Positions 1 through 13,700 of a stretch of 64,000 nt of DNA are shown here, in pieces. The translations under genes were made by a program, and so were the position numbers. The stretch comes from an uncultured Flavobacteriales bacterium (GTDB taxonomy: Bacteria; Bacteroidota; Bacteroidia; Flavobacteriales; BACL11), in the NCBI GenBank assembly GCA_905181585.1, contig CAJIYG010000002.1, forward strand, positions 124,001 to 188,000, read 5' to 3'. Under the pieces are notes generated by a model. That model was not told the DNA's origin, did not search any database, and saw only the letters and a list, made by a program, of their open reading frames with translations. Numbering within the stretch: position 1 is the first letter of the stretch; the number at the start of each line of letters is the position of its first letter.

Positions 1-3000
1 TTTGGATTGTAGTTAGATGCATTCGGGTCAGTACAACCAGAATAGATACAAGAACCATCATCCGTGTTTGCACCAGGATAGTAGTTTAATGCACTAGCAT
101 CAGTACAACCGTAGATAAATGGAATACATGAACCATCATCACAAGTAGCAAGTGAATCATAGTTAACAGAGTTAATATCCATACAACCATCTACACAACA
201 AGAACCATCATCAGAATTTGCTAATGGGTCATAGTTAGAAGCAGAAGTATCTGTACAACCAAATTGTAGTTGAGTACAAGTACCTACACTAAATGCATAA
301 GATGCAGTTGAACCAAATGGAAGTGTTCCATAAACTAAAGTTGCACCTGAAGCATCAGTTAGCGTTACATTTCCAAGAGTTCCAGAAATCCATCCATCTC
401 CAGCAGCATCATGTAAGTTTAATGTATAACAACCATCTACTAAACATGTTGAGTCAGAAATAGTATTGAATCCATTACTAAAAGGACCATAAGATGCAAC
501 AACATATCCTAGATCATCTGTAACATCCCATGACATCTCACCTCCGCTAAAGTCAGTTACCGTAGTATGGTAAATTGAATTGTCGTAACAAGTGTATAGA
601 CATGAACCATCATCAGTTTGCGCTAAAGGATCGTAGTTAACTGCAGTAACATCAGTACAACCAACATTACAAGAACCAACACCAATCTCTAGGTTTCCAG
701 TAAATGGACATAAAGCACCAGGAGTTGTAGTTCCAAGTAATGTATCTCCATTAGAAGAAAGAATTAACCAATAAACTTCATTTTGCCAAGCACCTCCATC
801 AACAGTTACCTCGTAACAGCCATCAGCTGCACAGAAGTTACCTTGAGCATATGAACCACCTGGTCCGTAGCTAAAGAATGAAGTATCACCAGCAGCATCA
901 GTAATTAACATATAGTTACCATTCCAGCTATCTCCAAATGTATCAAACATCTGAATTTCAGCCCAGTCGTCTAAACAACAAGTACCATCATCTGTATTAG
1001 CTGATGAGCTATAGTTAGAAGCTAATGGATCTGTACAACCATATACAGGAGTTAAAGTATTTGATACTACAATATTATCAACAAATACATTATCACCATT
1101 TTGGAAGTATAGATATGGATATTTATTACAACCATCAAATGATAAACTAATTGTCTGACCAGCGTAAGCTGATAAGTCATATTGTATCGTTGACCATCCA
1201 TCAGATGTTTGAGTAGCAGCTTGATGATACTCAGTACCATAATTATCCGCTAATAGAGTTCCATCAGCAGTTAATCTAAACCATGAGTAGTTAGCATTAA
1301 ATGAATACTCTTGATTAAGATTAAAAGTAACATTTACAGGGTCTCCAGCAGTGTATTGTGTTAAATCAACACACATAATGTATGAACCTATCCAGTCACC
1401 TTTATCAGCAAAAGCATCTGCACCATTTGCAGGAGTTCCTCCCCAAGGAGCACCACCTTCAGTATGGAAAGCAATACCTTGACCTAAGTTAGCTAGAGTA
1501 TCAAAACCAGTAACAGTTTGAGCACCACCTAATGCGATACCATTTACACCATAACCAAGACTAAAGTCTTCGTTAGAAGCAAAAGCATCTAAACATGGAG
1601 GGTAAGTACAAGAACCATCATCAGTATTTACAGTAGCATCATAGTTTGTAGCTAGAATATCCGTACAACCGTATGTGAAACAACCTAACCACGCTTCATT
1701 AATACCTACTAAATCGTAAGCACCAGAAGCTAAAGTATTAGATGATACATCACCAGTAGTCATTTCAGTAATATCAAAATTATTACCATTCCAACCATCA
1801 CCGAATGAATCAATCATTTCAATTTGGTAACAACCATCATCGAAACATAGTAATGTATCGTATGGTGCACCACCAGAAAGAATAATAGCTCCTGAAGCAT
1901 CTAGTAAGTTCCAAGAAACTTCACCTTGCCATGAACCACCATCACATGTAATATTTACATAATGATTTGTGAAACAGAAATGACAAGAACCATCATCAGT
2001 TGTAGCTAATGGGTTATAGTTAGCAGCTGTAGTATCCGTACATCCAAGAAGTGGTTGCATACATGAACCATCATCAATATTTGCTGAAGGGTTAAAGTTA
2101 ATCGCAGTAGGATCAGTACAACCAATCACAGGATTAATCACCACAGTAAATGTATCTGTTCCAGTACAACCGTAACAGTCAGAGTAGTTAACAATATAGT
2201 CACCAGCATTCAGGCCAGAGATATCTTGCGTAGTTGCTCCATTCGACCATACATAAGAGTATAGAGAAGGACCAATGTACCACATATCCATATTTGACCA
2301 TCCACCATTAAGTTCTGTTCCAGTAAATGGAGTAACAGCATTATACTCAGCACCATTAACTGTACTTGTAAGACCTAAAGCTGACCAGTATCCTGGATCA
2401 TATGAAGTTCCATTTCCTCCCCAGAAGTAGTTTTCACTACCAATGTGAATTGCAACACCAATAGTCTGTCCTGGTAAGATCTCTAGTTCTAATAGGTCAG
2501 TCATTGTTGCTACTTTAGAACCTGGAGAACCAAGAATACCATCTGAAACATCAGGAGTCTCTCCGTGAAGAGTCCACTGCGTTGCATCCGCTTGTTTACC
2601 TTGAGCAGTATTTGGACTAGACCAAATAGAGTTCATTTCAGTACCAGTACCTGCATATTGGAAGAAAGTCTTAAATCCACGTACGTATAATGGAATAGAT
2701 CCAGTATTTGTAACATCTTGGAAGAAAGTATTACCTGTTGAAGCACCAGTCATAATCCAAGGTCCAGAAGGAGCACCTGTAAGAATGTTAGTGATATCAT
2801 TAAGGTCAAGTGAATCAGCATTACAGTAAGAACCATCAGACTCAATGTCAATAGATCCATTTGCAGCACCTAAAGCAGAAGCATCTACAATAAAGCTGTA
2901 AGAAGTTGCTAACTGACAGTAGAAACAAGAACCATCATCAATAGTTTGAGTAGGCTCATAGTTAATTGCATTAGGATCAATACAACCTGTACAAGAGTAA

Positions 3001-6000
3001 TCACACTGTCCGTTGTCAACAGATGCAAAAGCATCATAGTTACAAGCACCTGGATCAGTACATCCACCAGTAGCTGGGAAACATACAGTATCTAAGTAAG
3101 GAGCTCCACCACCAACAAGTGGCATACCCATAACGTCTAGTGTCCAAACAACATCAGCATCAGAAGATCCAGAAGTTACTTCAATAATGTAACAACCATC
3201 TGCTAAACATAATGTGTCAAAAGAACCAGGACCAGTATATGTAGCATTAGAGATTAATACACCAGCAGCATCCGAGATTGACCATATAGATCCACCCCAT
3301 GAACCACCAACTGAATTAACGTCCATTGTTAAATTAAATCCATTGTCAGCACATGTGAAACATGAACCGTTATCAATAGTTGCATTAGCATTATAGTTAG
3401 CAGCTAATGGGTCAGTACATCCATACACACAAGCACCACCTCCTAAAGAGAATAGAGTTGTTTGCATATTACCATTAATCATCGAACTATTATCTTGATA
3501 AGCAAGTGTATCACCATTAAGGTTTGTTACCATCGCCCAACCAGTATTACCCCAGTTATCTCCAAAAGAATCTTGAGCCTCTAGGATATAACATCCATTG
3601 TAAGCACAAATATTAGAGTCAACAGAGAATTCATTGTTAGCATAAGGTCCACCTGAAGCTACAGTATCACCTGTTTGCGCATTAATTAATTGCCAGAAGA
3701 TCTCAGATCCCCAGTAATCACACTGAACAGTAACCGTAAATTCATCATCGTAACCTAAGTAAGCACAAGTGTATTCACAAGTACCATCATCTGAATTTGC
3801 TCCAGAGTCAAAGTTAGTTGCGTTAACATCAGTACATCCATAGTATAAACATGAACCATCGTCAGTATTTGCAGTAGCATCGTAGTTATCCGCTAAAGGA
3901 TCCGTACAACCTAAGTCTGCGCTAGCGTTGATGAAGAACGTTTCATCTTCAGAACAACCAAAGCAGTCAGTGATAGTTACAGTGTGAGGACCAACAGCTA
4001 AGCCTGAAACATCTTCAGTAGTAGCACCATTTGTCCAAGCATAAGTATAGAATGGATTAGCATAGTCTAATCTTCCAGAGAAAGACCAAGAGTTTGCAGA
4101 TCCAACAGGAGCTAGCAGTGTACCACCAAAAGAAGGTCCATTGTAAGATCCGTTACCTGTAGAAGTAGCTAGGTTACCGTCATCATTTACAAAAGTTGTA
4201 AATGGACCAGCACCAAAGTTACCCATAAAGTAACATTCACCTGGAGTATGGAAAGCAACTCCCACAGTTTGTCCTGGTTGAACTTGAATTGGAACCATTA
4301 ATGGAACATCATAATCCCCATTTGAAGGCATAGTATTTGCAGTAAAATAAACAGAAGTATGTTGAGTCCATCCAGCAACAGAAGTTTCATAACCTGCAGC
4401 AGTAATTGGTCTAGACCAAACTTCAGCATTTCCAGGTAAATTATTGTTGTACATGAAGTTATTTACATTAGTAATACCAATTGCAGCAGTACCTGTGTTT
4501 GTAACATCAAAATACATAGTATTACCAGTAGAGGCACCAGTCATAATATACGGACCAGCCATTCCACCTAATAAGTTACCAGTAGCAGCATCTAATGCAT
4601 CATAAGTAGTAGGATTAATATAACAAGGAGTACCTCCAGCAGCAGTTAAGTCAATAGAACCAACTGAGTCAAGAGCACTTGTAGTATTAACAATAACACC
4701 TGTACCAGTGATTTGAGTAGGCTCATCTATAAGAACTGTAGTTGAAGCAGAACATCCATTAGTTAAGTCAGAAACAACACATGTGTAAGATCCAGCCGAA
4801 AGACCAGTTACAGCACTTGTGTTACCAACGATACCACCTGAAGAGTTTAACCATAGGTAAGAGTCTCCACCACCGTTACTTGCAACAACTAAACACATTG
4901 CTTGACCATCATTACCTCCAAAACAAGAAGTTCCAAAAGCATAATTTACAGCGATGTCATAGTACGTACAAGGAGTTACTTCAAATAAATTAATATTATC
5001 AAGTAAAACTTTAGAAGAAGAAGTAGAACCAGTTCCACCATTTCCATACTTACAAGCAGTTTCAAAAGTTACGTAATGGTTACCATTAGCAAAAGCAGTT
5101 AAATCATAAGTAAGCATAGTATTACCTCCCATTGGATCAACAGGTAGTGTATTATTATTGTATGAAGTATTTCCTAAGTTATCAGCAACAACGTTTCCAT
5201 CAACTTTAACTCTAATCCAAGAGTAGTCTCCTGTAAAAGTGTTACTTGTAGCAACCTCAAAAGTTAAGTTAATAGGGTAGTTTGCTCCACCAGTAGTTAA
5301 ATCCATACATATAGTAGAAGAAGATACGTGATCTACATTTGCATAAGCAGAAGTTTCATCAATTGGATTTACCCAACCAGCTAAACCACCACCTTCAAAT
5401 TGTAAACTTGTAGTATCAGCAATAGCATTAGCATTAGTTAAAGACACTTGAGATTCAACACCTGAATAAGTAGTCCAATTATTTGCTGTTAAGTTATTTG
5501 CTTCAAAATCATCTGTAAAAGCTATAGTGTTACAAGGAGGGTACACACAAAGTGAGTTATCCGTAACATTACATCCTGCACAATAGTTAGATGCATAAAT
5601 ATCAGTACATCCTGTAAATAAACAAGATCCATCATCAATATTTGCATTAGGGTCATAGTTATCTGCGAAAGGATCCGTACAACCTGTAATAGGAAGTTCC
5701 ATGAACCTTAGAAGATCAACTGCCATATCAGAAGTAAAAGAAGTACCTGTTTCTGCTTGTACTCTCACAGAAATCTGTGTAGTATAAGCTCCTAGGTCAA
5801 CAATTGCTTCCGTCCATTGGTCACCTTGATCACCAGATAATGTCCATTCTTCTGTCCATGTAAGACCGTCGTCTGTAGAAACATCAATACTTAGAGTTCC
5901 CATAGTTGCACCATACATATGGTAAGCAAATACGAAAGCTAAGTTATTCCAAGCAGTAGCATCTACACAAGGAACATACATTATAGCTTCAGAGTTAGAT

Positions 6001-6987
6001 CCTGCACCAGAAGTTTCAGTATACATATAGTAAGAACCATCAAAAGCTCCAGTAGGACCAGTTGAACCAGAAGTTGTACCACCAGTTTGGTTTGTCCATG
6101 CCACAGTATTGTTAGGGTCTAACATCCAAGTATTTCCTTGACCAGCTTCAAAACTTTCTGAAGTATCAACGTCAATACAAGGGTATAAACATGAACCATC
6201 GTCTGTATTTGCAAGAGCATCATAGTTAGATGCAGCCTGGGTCTGTACAACCGAAGATTGCTGGTAAGCATAGTGTTCCAGTGTAAGGAGCACCTCCTGA
6301 AGAAACTACAGTACCACTTAGGTCTGTTAGAGTCCAAGAAACTTCACTTGTAAAAGATCCACCACCACATGTTACATCGTAGCAGCCATCTGGTACACAT
6401 ACTGTATCAACACCTAAAGATCCACTCGGAAGTGTGTTAGAGTAAAAGTTAATACCACTTGATTGATTATTCAATGCAAAAGTATTACCATTCCATCCAT
6501 CACCATATGAGTCAACCATAGTTAGGATTAGGTCAGTACAGTTTGAGTATGCACATGAACCATCATCTACTATAGCATTTGGATCATAGTTTGAAGCATT
6601 TGGATCAGTACATCCAGCTGGGCCAAAGCACAGTTGATCTGTTCCAAATGATCCGGTTAGTAGACCACCAGTAAATAGAATATTTCCAGATAATGAATCT
6701 AAAACAGTGTAAGAACCACCGTTCCATCCATCACCCCATGAATCATACATATTCATGTCGTAACATCCATCTACAAGATCTATATAGTTATCATAAGTCA
6801 TGTTTGAACTGTAACCAGTACCGGACAATATAATTGTACCAGTAGCGTCAGTCAAATCCCAACTTACTTCAGAACCATATGAACCAGAGTAAATTTGTAC
6901 ATTCACTACTGTTGCAGAAACTGTCGACACCATAAGTGCAAACGAGGCAACAAGAGCAAACATCATTTTGTTAAACTTGTTTTTCAT
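1..6987 (-). CDS. Giant secreted SprB/GCTDP-repeat adhesin, copy A (partial, one frameshift)
   Basis: Reads from the ATG at 6987 leftwards and leaves the window, so the C-terminus is not seen. The N-terminus is a signal peptide (MKNKFNKMMFALVASFALMV, then VSA cleavage region). It is followed by many cysteine-flanked GCTDP...NYDP...DDGSC repeats, DSxGDGWNG motifs, a MAM-like jelly-roll and SprB-like repeats, in the same order as in copy B (7730-15671). Positions 1-6225 align to 8685-14910 at a constant offset. One extra base near 6228-6232 (gcagcctggg here, gcagttggg in copy B) breaks the frame, so a short product ending GCTDPGCI would result if it is real. By analogy with copy B it is probably exported by T9SS and displayed or released at the cell surface. 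Function as an adhesin is inferred from domain content only. Confidence 0.8.
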
Positions 6988-7373
6988 AATAGTTAATTTA
7001 GTTAATATAATTGTTATTTTTGATAATAAGATTACACTATCATAATAGTATTCTACACAAGTGTTCTACTCATGCGAGAATATTGAAATAAGAAAATATA
7101 AGCGTTTTATCGTTAAAACATTCCAAAAATAAGTTCATATTTTCTATTAAACAACGGCTTTTATTACTTGAGTAATTATTTACGCAGTACTATATGCCCT
7201 TATAAGTATATGATTATCAATTAATTAAATTTTATTATATTTGTTATAGAGTGATTGATTTTTTTATAATTATTCTTTTTTTTAGAGCAATTACTATCTA
7301 GTTCTATAAAGAATTCTTTTTAAAATTATATTTTGAAGTTGAGTTGTTGTTTTGTATAATCAATTGGATAATT
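6988..7373. other. Divergent intergenic region between adhesin copy A and the HTH gene
   Basis: About 390 bases without a credible gene. The first ~30 bases next to the adhesin start resemble the sequence before copy B (TTAACTAAATTAACTATT before ATG, minus strand), then the two upstream regions diverge completely. It holds a TAnnTTTG box facing the HTH gene. No operator palindrome was convincing. Confidence 0.5.
7236..7243 (+). promoter_or_regulatory. TATATTTG -7 box for the HTH gene
   Basis: Matches the Bacteroidota sigma-A consensus TAnnTTTG. It lies 130 bases before the HTH start at 7374, and no clear TTTG -33 element is visible. Confidence 0.4.
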
Positions 7374-7583
7374 ATGAATAAAGAAGAATTTAATATCAAA
7401 TTAGGTCAAACAATTAGAGAAAGTAGACTAGCTCAATCTATATCACAAGAGAAACTTGCTTATTTAGCGGATGTAAATAGAAAGTATATGTATTTAATCG
7501 AAAGTGGTAAAACAAATACTTCATCTTTTATTCTATATAAAATTTGTGGTATTCTTAAAATTGATATTGAACTTTTCTCATAA
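7374..7583 (+). CDS. XRE-family helix-turn-helix regulator, 69 aa
   Basis: A single HTH_3/Cro-CI domain fills the protein: LGQTIRESRLAQSISQEKLA forms helices 1-2, and YLADVNRKYMYLIESGK is the recognition helix and following turn. An upstream in-frame TTG (7344) would add ten residues, but ATG at 7374 gives the normal N-terminus of this family. It lies alone between the two adhesin copies, diverging from copy A and converging on copy B, and is followed by a strong hairpin terminator. Small stand-alone XRE proteins of this size usually act as DNA-binding repressors. Control of the adjacent adhesin gene is a guess from position only. Confidence 0.8.
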   Translation: MNKEEFNIKLGQTIRESRLAQSISQEKLAYLADVNRKYMYLIESGKTNTSSFILYKICGILKIDIELFS

Positions 7584-7607
7584 CCCTTTCTGATTTCTTT
7601 AGATATA

Positions 7608-7641
7608 AAAAACCCCTTAGATATAATTCTAAGGGGTTTTT
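7608..7641 (+). terminator. Perfect 14-bp hairpin terminator after the HTH gene
   Basis: AAAAACCCCTTAGA, a 6-base loop, then TCTAAGGGGTTTTT. The A and T tracts flank the GC-rich core on both sides, so it can act in both directions. Confidence 0.85.
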
Positions 7642-7675
7642 AATTTACTCTTTTTTTCTAGAGTATTATATAAAA

Positions 7676-7707
7676 AAAGAAGCCCGAACAAATGTCCGGG
7701 CTTCTTT
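7676..7707 (-). terminator. Hairpin terminator after adhesin copy B
   Basis: AAAGAAGCCCG pairs with CGGGCTTCTTT across a 10-base loop. On the minus strand the stem is followed by a T run. It starts about 23 bases after the copy B stop codon. Confidence 0.85.
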
Positions 7708-7729
7708 CAAATTTAAGAACTGATTATCC

Positions 7730-10700
7730 TTATTGGATGATTAGTTTCTTATTCACCACACCATTATTAGTTGTGATTTCTAAGAAGTAAACACCTTTAG
7801 AATTATCTGTTAGATCAATTTGTTTAGTGTATTCACCAACGAACTGCTCTAACGCTTCAGTATAAACAACCTCACCAACTACGTTGATTACTTTAACCTC
7901 TAGATCTTGAATGTCTTCTGAAACAAAAGTTACATTAAAGATATCTCTAGATGGGTTAGGGTAAACATCTAAGTTATTGATTGTGTTTCCACCTTCAAAT
8001 CTTATTGGTAGAGTACCTGGCTGCGTCCATGTAATTGGAGTTGTCCATGTAGATCTATAAGATGTAACGTTAGAATCACAGAATGTTCTACCTTGAGCTC
8101 TGTACGACTGTCCAGGAGTTAAACCGAACTTGTTAACAGTTAGTGTTGGGTAGTAAATACCGAATCCACCAGCTGTTCCCCAAGCTGCACCTGTAGTATC
8201 AACTCTTAATGCAATTCTTGCGAAAACATAAGCTCCTGTAGTATCCCAAGAGAATGTAGCTTTAGCTTGATTTCCATTAAATGTAGCAACACTTAAGTTA
8301 GTCATTGGAGGACAATCTGCTCCAGTAGTAAAGGTTGCAGGTTGTGAATAACCTGATTCCGTTCCACCACAGTAGAAAGCTTTCATCTTAAACTGGTAAG
8401 TAGTTGCAGCTGTTAAGAACTGTAATCTCTTCTCAGTAGTATTAAGACCAAAGTTACATAGTCCATTACCAACACCAGCTGACTTAGTCACCCAGTTACC
8501 ATACGTACCATCAGAATTTACAACTCTAAATCTTACAAAGTATTTGAATACCATACAAGAGTTATCGTTCATATTATCCCATGATACTGACGCTTTAGTA
8601 TCTGTAGTCCAGTTAACTGATAATCCAGAAGGAACAGGACTAGCACAGTTAAAGTACGTACATGAACCATCATCAATAGTAGCATTTGGATTGTAGTTAG
8701 ATGCATTCGGGTCAGTACAACCAGAATAGATACAAGAACCATCATCCGTGTTTGCACCAGGATAGTAGTTTAATGCACTAGCATCAGTACAACCGTAGAT
8801 AAATGGAATACATGAACCATCATCACAAGTAGCAAGTGAATCATAGTTAACAGAGTTAATATCCATACAACCATCTACACAACAAGAACCATCATCAGAA
8901 TTTGCTAATGGGTCATAGTTAGAAGCAGAAGTATCTGTACAACCAAATTGTAGTTGAGTACAAGTACCTACACTAAATGCATAAGATGCAGTTGAACCAA
9001 ATGGAAGTGTTCCATAAACTAAAGTTGCACCTGAAGCATCAGTTAGCGTTACATTTCCAAGAGTTCCAGAAATCCATCCATCTCCAGCAGCATCATGTAA
9101 GTTTAATGTATAACAACCATCTACTAAACATGTTGAGTCAGAAATAGTATTGAATCCATTACTAAAAGGACCATAAGATGCAACAACATATCCTAGATCA
9201 TCTGTAACATCCCATGACATCTCACCTCCGCTAAAGTCAGTTACCGTAGTATGGTAAATTGAATTGTCGTAACAAGTGTATAGACATGAACCATCATCAG
9301 TTTGCGCTAAAGGATCGTAGTTAACTGCAGTAACATCAGTACAACCAACATTACAAGAACCAACACCAATCTCTAGGTTTCCAGTAAATGGACATAAAGC
9401 ACCAGGAGTTGTAGTTCCAAGTAATGTATCTCCATTAGAAGAAAGAATTAACCAATAAACTTCATTTTGCCAAGCACCTCCATCAACAGTTACCTCGTAA
9501 CAGCCATCAGCTGCACAGAAGTTACCTTGAGCATATGAACCACCTGGTCCGTAGCTAAAGAATGAAGTATCACCAGCAGCATCAGTAATTAACATATAGT
9601 TACCATTCCAGCTATCTCCAAATGTATCAAACATCTGAATTTCAGCCCAGTCGTCTAAACAACAAGTACCATCATCTGTATTAGCTGATGAGCTATAGTT
9701 AGAAGCTAATGGATCTGTACAACCATATACAGGAGTTAAAGTATTTGATACTACAATATTATCAACAAATACATTATCACCATTTTGGAAGTATAGATAT
9801 GGATATTTATTACAACCATCAAATGATAAACTAATTGTCTGACCAGCGTAAGCTGATAAGTCATATTGTATCGTTGACCATCCATCAGATGTTTGAGTAG
9901 CAGCTTGATGATACTCAGTACCATAATTATCCGCTAATAGATGTTCCATCAGCAGTTAATCTAAACCATGAGTAGTTAGCATTAAATGAATACTCTTGAT
10001 TAAGATTAAAAGTAACATTTACAGGGTCTCCAGCAGTGTATTGTGTTAAATCAACACACATAATGTATGAACCTATCCAGTCACCTTTATCAGCAAAAGC
10101 ATCTGCACCATTTGCAGGAGTTCCTCCCCAAGGAGCACCACCTTCAGTATGGAAAGCAATACCTTGACCTAAGTTAGCTAGAGTATCAAAACCAGTAACA
10201 GTTTGAGCACCACCTAATGCGATACCATTTACACCATAACCAAGACTAAAGTCTTCGTTAGAAGCAAAAGCATCTAAACATGGAGGGTAAGTACAAGAAC
10301 CATCATCAGTATTTACAGTAGCATCATAGTTTGTAGCTAGAATATCCGTACAACCGTATGTGAAACAACCTAACCACGCTTCATTAATACCTACTAAATC
10401 GTAAGCACCAGAAGCTAAAGTATTAGATGAAACATCACCAGTAGTCATTTCAGTAATATCAAATGTATTACCATTCCAACCATCACCGAATGAATCAATC
10501 ATTTCAATTTGGTAACAACCATCATCGAAACATAGTAATGTATCGTATGGTGCACCACCAGAAAGAATAATAGCTCCTGAAGCATCTAATAAGTTCCAAG
10601 AAACTTCACCTTGCCATGAACCACCATCACATGTAATATTTACATAATGATTTGTGAAACAGAAATGACAAGAACCATCATCAGTTGTAGCTAATGGGTT

Positions 10701-13700
10701 ATAGTTAGCAGCTGTAGTATCCGTACATCCAAGAAGTGGTTGCATACATGAACCATCATCAATATTTGCTGAAGGGTTAAAGTTAATCGCAGTAGGATCA
10801 GTACAACCAATCACAGGATTAATCACCACAGTAAATGTATCTGTTCCAGTACAACCGTAACAGTCAGAGTAGTTAACAATATAGTCACCAGCATTCAGGC
10901 CAGAGATATCTTGCGTAGTTGCTCCATTCGACCATACATAAGAGTATAGAGAAGGACCAATGTACCACATATCCATATTTGACCATCCACCATTAAGTTC
11001 TGTTCCAGTAAATGGAGTAACAGCATTATACTCAGCACCATTAACTGTACTTGTAAGACCTAAAGCTGACCAGTATCCTGGATCATATGAAGTTCCATTT
11101 CCTCCCCAGAAGTAGTTTTCACTACCAATGTGAATTGCAACACCAATAGTCTGTCCTGGTAAGATCTCTAGTTCTAATAGGTCAGTCATTGTTGCTACTT
11201 TAGAACCTGGAGAACCAAGAATACCATCTGAAACATCAGGAGTCTCTCCGTGAAGAGTCCACTGCGTTGCATCCGCTTGTTTACCTTGAGCAGTATTTGG
11301 ACTAGACCAAATAGAGTTCATTTCAGTACCAGTACCTGCATATTGAAAGAAAGTCTTAAATCCACGTACGTATAATGGAATAGATCCAGTATTTGTAACA
11401 TCTTGGAAGAAAGTATTACCTGTTGAAGCACCAGTCATAATCCAAGGTCCAGAAGGAGCACCTGTAAGAATGTTAGTGATATCATTAAGGTCAAGTGAAT
11501 CAGCATTACAGTAAGAACCATCAGACTCAATGTCAATAGATCCATTTGCAGCACCTAAAGCAGAAGCATCTACAATAAAGCTGTAAGAAGTTGCTAACTG
11601 ACAGTAGAAACAAGAACCATCATCAATAGTTTGAGTAGGCTCATAGTTAATTGCATTAGGATCAATACAACCTGTACAAGAGTAATCACACTGTCCGTTG
11701 TCAACAGATGCAAAAGCATCATAGTTACAAGCACCTGGATCAGTACATCCACCAGTAGCTGGGAAACATACAGTATCTAAGTAAGGAGCTCCACCACCAA
11801 CAAGTGGCATACCCATAACGTCTAGTGTCCAAACAACATCAGCATCAGAAGATCCAGAAGTTACTTCAATAATGTAACAACCATCTGCTAAACATAATGT
11901 GTCAAAAGAACCAGGACCAGTATATGTAGCATTAGAGATTAATACACCAGCAGCATCCGAGATTGACCATATAGATCCACCCCATGAACCACCAACTGAA
12001 TTAACGTCCATTGTTAAATTAAATCCATTGTCAGCACATGTGAAACATGAACCGTTATCAATAGTTGCATTAGCATTATAGTTAGCAGCTAATGGGTCAG
12101 TACATCCATACACACAAGCACCACCTCCTAAAGAGAATAGAGTTGTTTGCATATTACCATTAATCATCGAACTATTATCTTGATAAGCAAGTGTATCACC
12201 ATTAAGGTTTGTTACCATCGCCCAACCAGTATTACCCCAGTTATCTCCAAAAGTATCTTGAGCCTCTAGGATATAACATCCATTGTAAGCACAAATATTA
12301 GAGTCAACAGAGAATTCATTGTTAGCATAAGGTCCACCTGAAGCTACAGTATCACCTGTTTGCGCATTAATTAATTGCCAGAAGATCTCAGATCCCCAGA
12401 AATCAGCTTGAATAGTAACTGTAAATTCATCATCGTAACCTAAGTAAGCACAAGTGTATTCACAAGTACCATCATCTGAATTTGCTCCAGAGTCAAAGTT
12501 AGTTGCGTTAACATCAGTACATCCATAGTATAAACATGAACCATCGTCAGTATTTGCAGTAGCATCGTAGTTATCCGCTAAAGGATCCGTACAACCTAAG
12601 TCTGCACTTGCGTTGATGAAGAAAGTTACATCTTCAGAACAACCAAAGCAGTCTGTGATAGTTACAGTTTGAGGACCAACAGGTAAACCTGAAACATCTT
12701 CAGTAGTAGCACCATTTGTCCAAGCATAAGTATAGAATGGATTAGCATAGTCTAATCTTCCAGAGAAAGACCAAGAGTTTGCAGATCCAACAGGAGCTAA
12801 TAATGTACCACCAAAAGAAGGTCCATTGTAAGATCCGTTACCTGTTGAAGTAGCTAGGTTACCGTCATCATTTACAAAAGTTGTAAATGGACCAGCACCA
12901 AAGTTACCCATAAAGTAACATTCACCTGGAGTATGGAAAGCAACTCCCACAGTTTGTCCTGGTTGAACTTGAATTGGAACCATTAATGGAACATCATAAT
13001 CCCCATTTGAAGCCATAGATAAAGCTGTAAATCCAAAAGAAGTATGTTGAGTCCATCCAGTAACAGAAGTTTCATAACCTGCAGCAGTAATTGGTCTAGA
13101 CCAAACTTCAGCATTTCCAGGTACATTATTATTGTACATGAAGTTATTTACATTAGTAATACCAATAGCGGCAGTACCAGTGTTTGTAACATCAAAATAC
13201 ATAGTATTACCAGTAGAGGCACCAGTCATAATATACGGACCAGCCATTCCACCTAATAAGTTACCAGTAGCAGCATCCATTGCATCATAAGTAGTAGGAT
13301 TAACATAACAAGGAGTACCTCCAGCAGCAGTTAAGTCAATAGAACCAACTGAGTCAAGAGCACTTGTAGTATTAACAATAACACCTGTACCAGTGATTTG
13401 AGTAGGCTCATCTACAAGAACTGTAGTTGAAGCAGAACATCCATTAGTTAAGTCAGAAACAACACATGTGTAAGATCCAGCCGAAAGACCAGTTACAGCA
13501 CTTGTGTTACCAACGATACCACCTGAAGAGTTTAACCATAGGTAAGAGTCTCCACCACCGTTACTTGCAACAACTAAACACATTGCTTGACCATCATTAC
13601 CTCCAAAACAAGAAGTTCCAAAAGCATAATTTACAGTAATGTCATAGTACGTACAAGGAGTTACTTCAAATAAATTAATATTATCAAGTAAAACTTTAGA

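Noticed and set aside
3214..3396. Identical plus-strand 60-aa frames at 3214-3396 and 11899-12081
   Set aside because: They are antisense shadows of the two adhesin copies, and their identity is only a result of the duplication.
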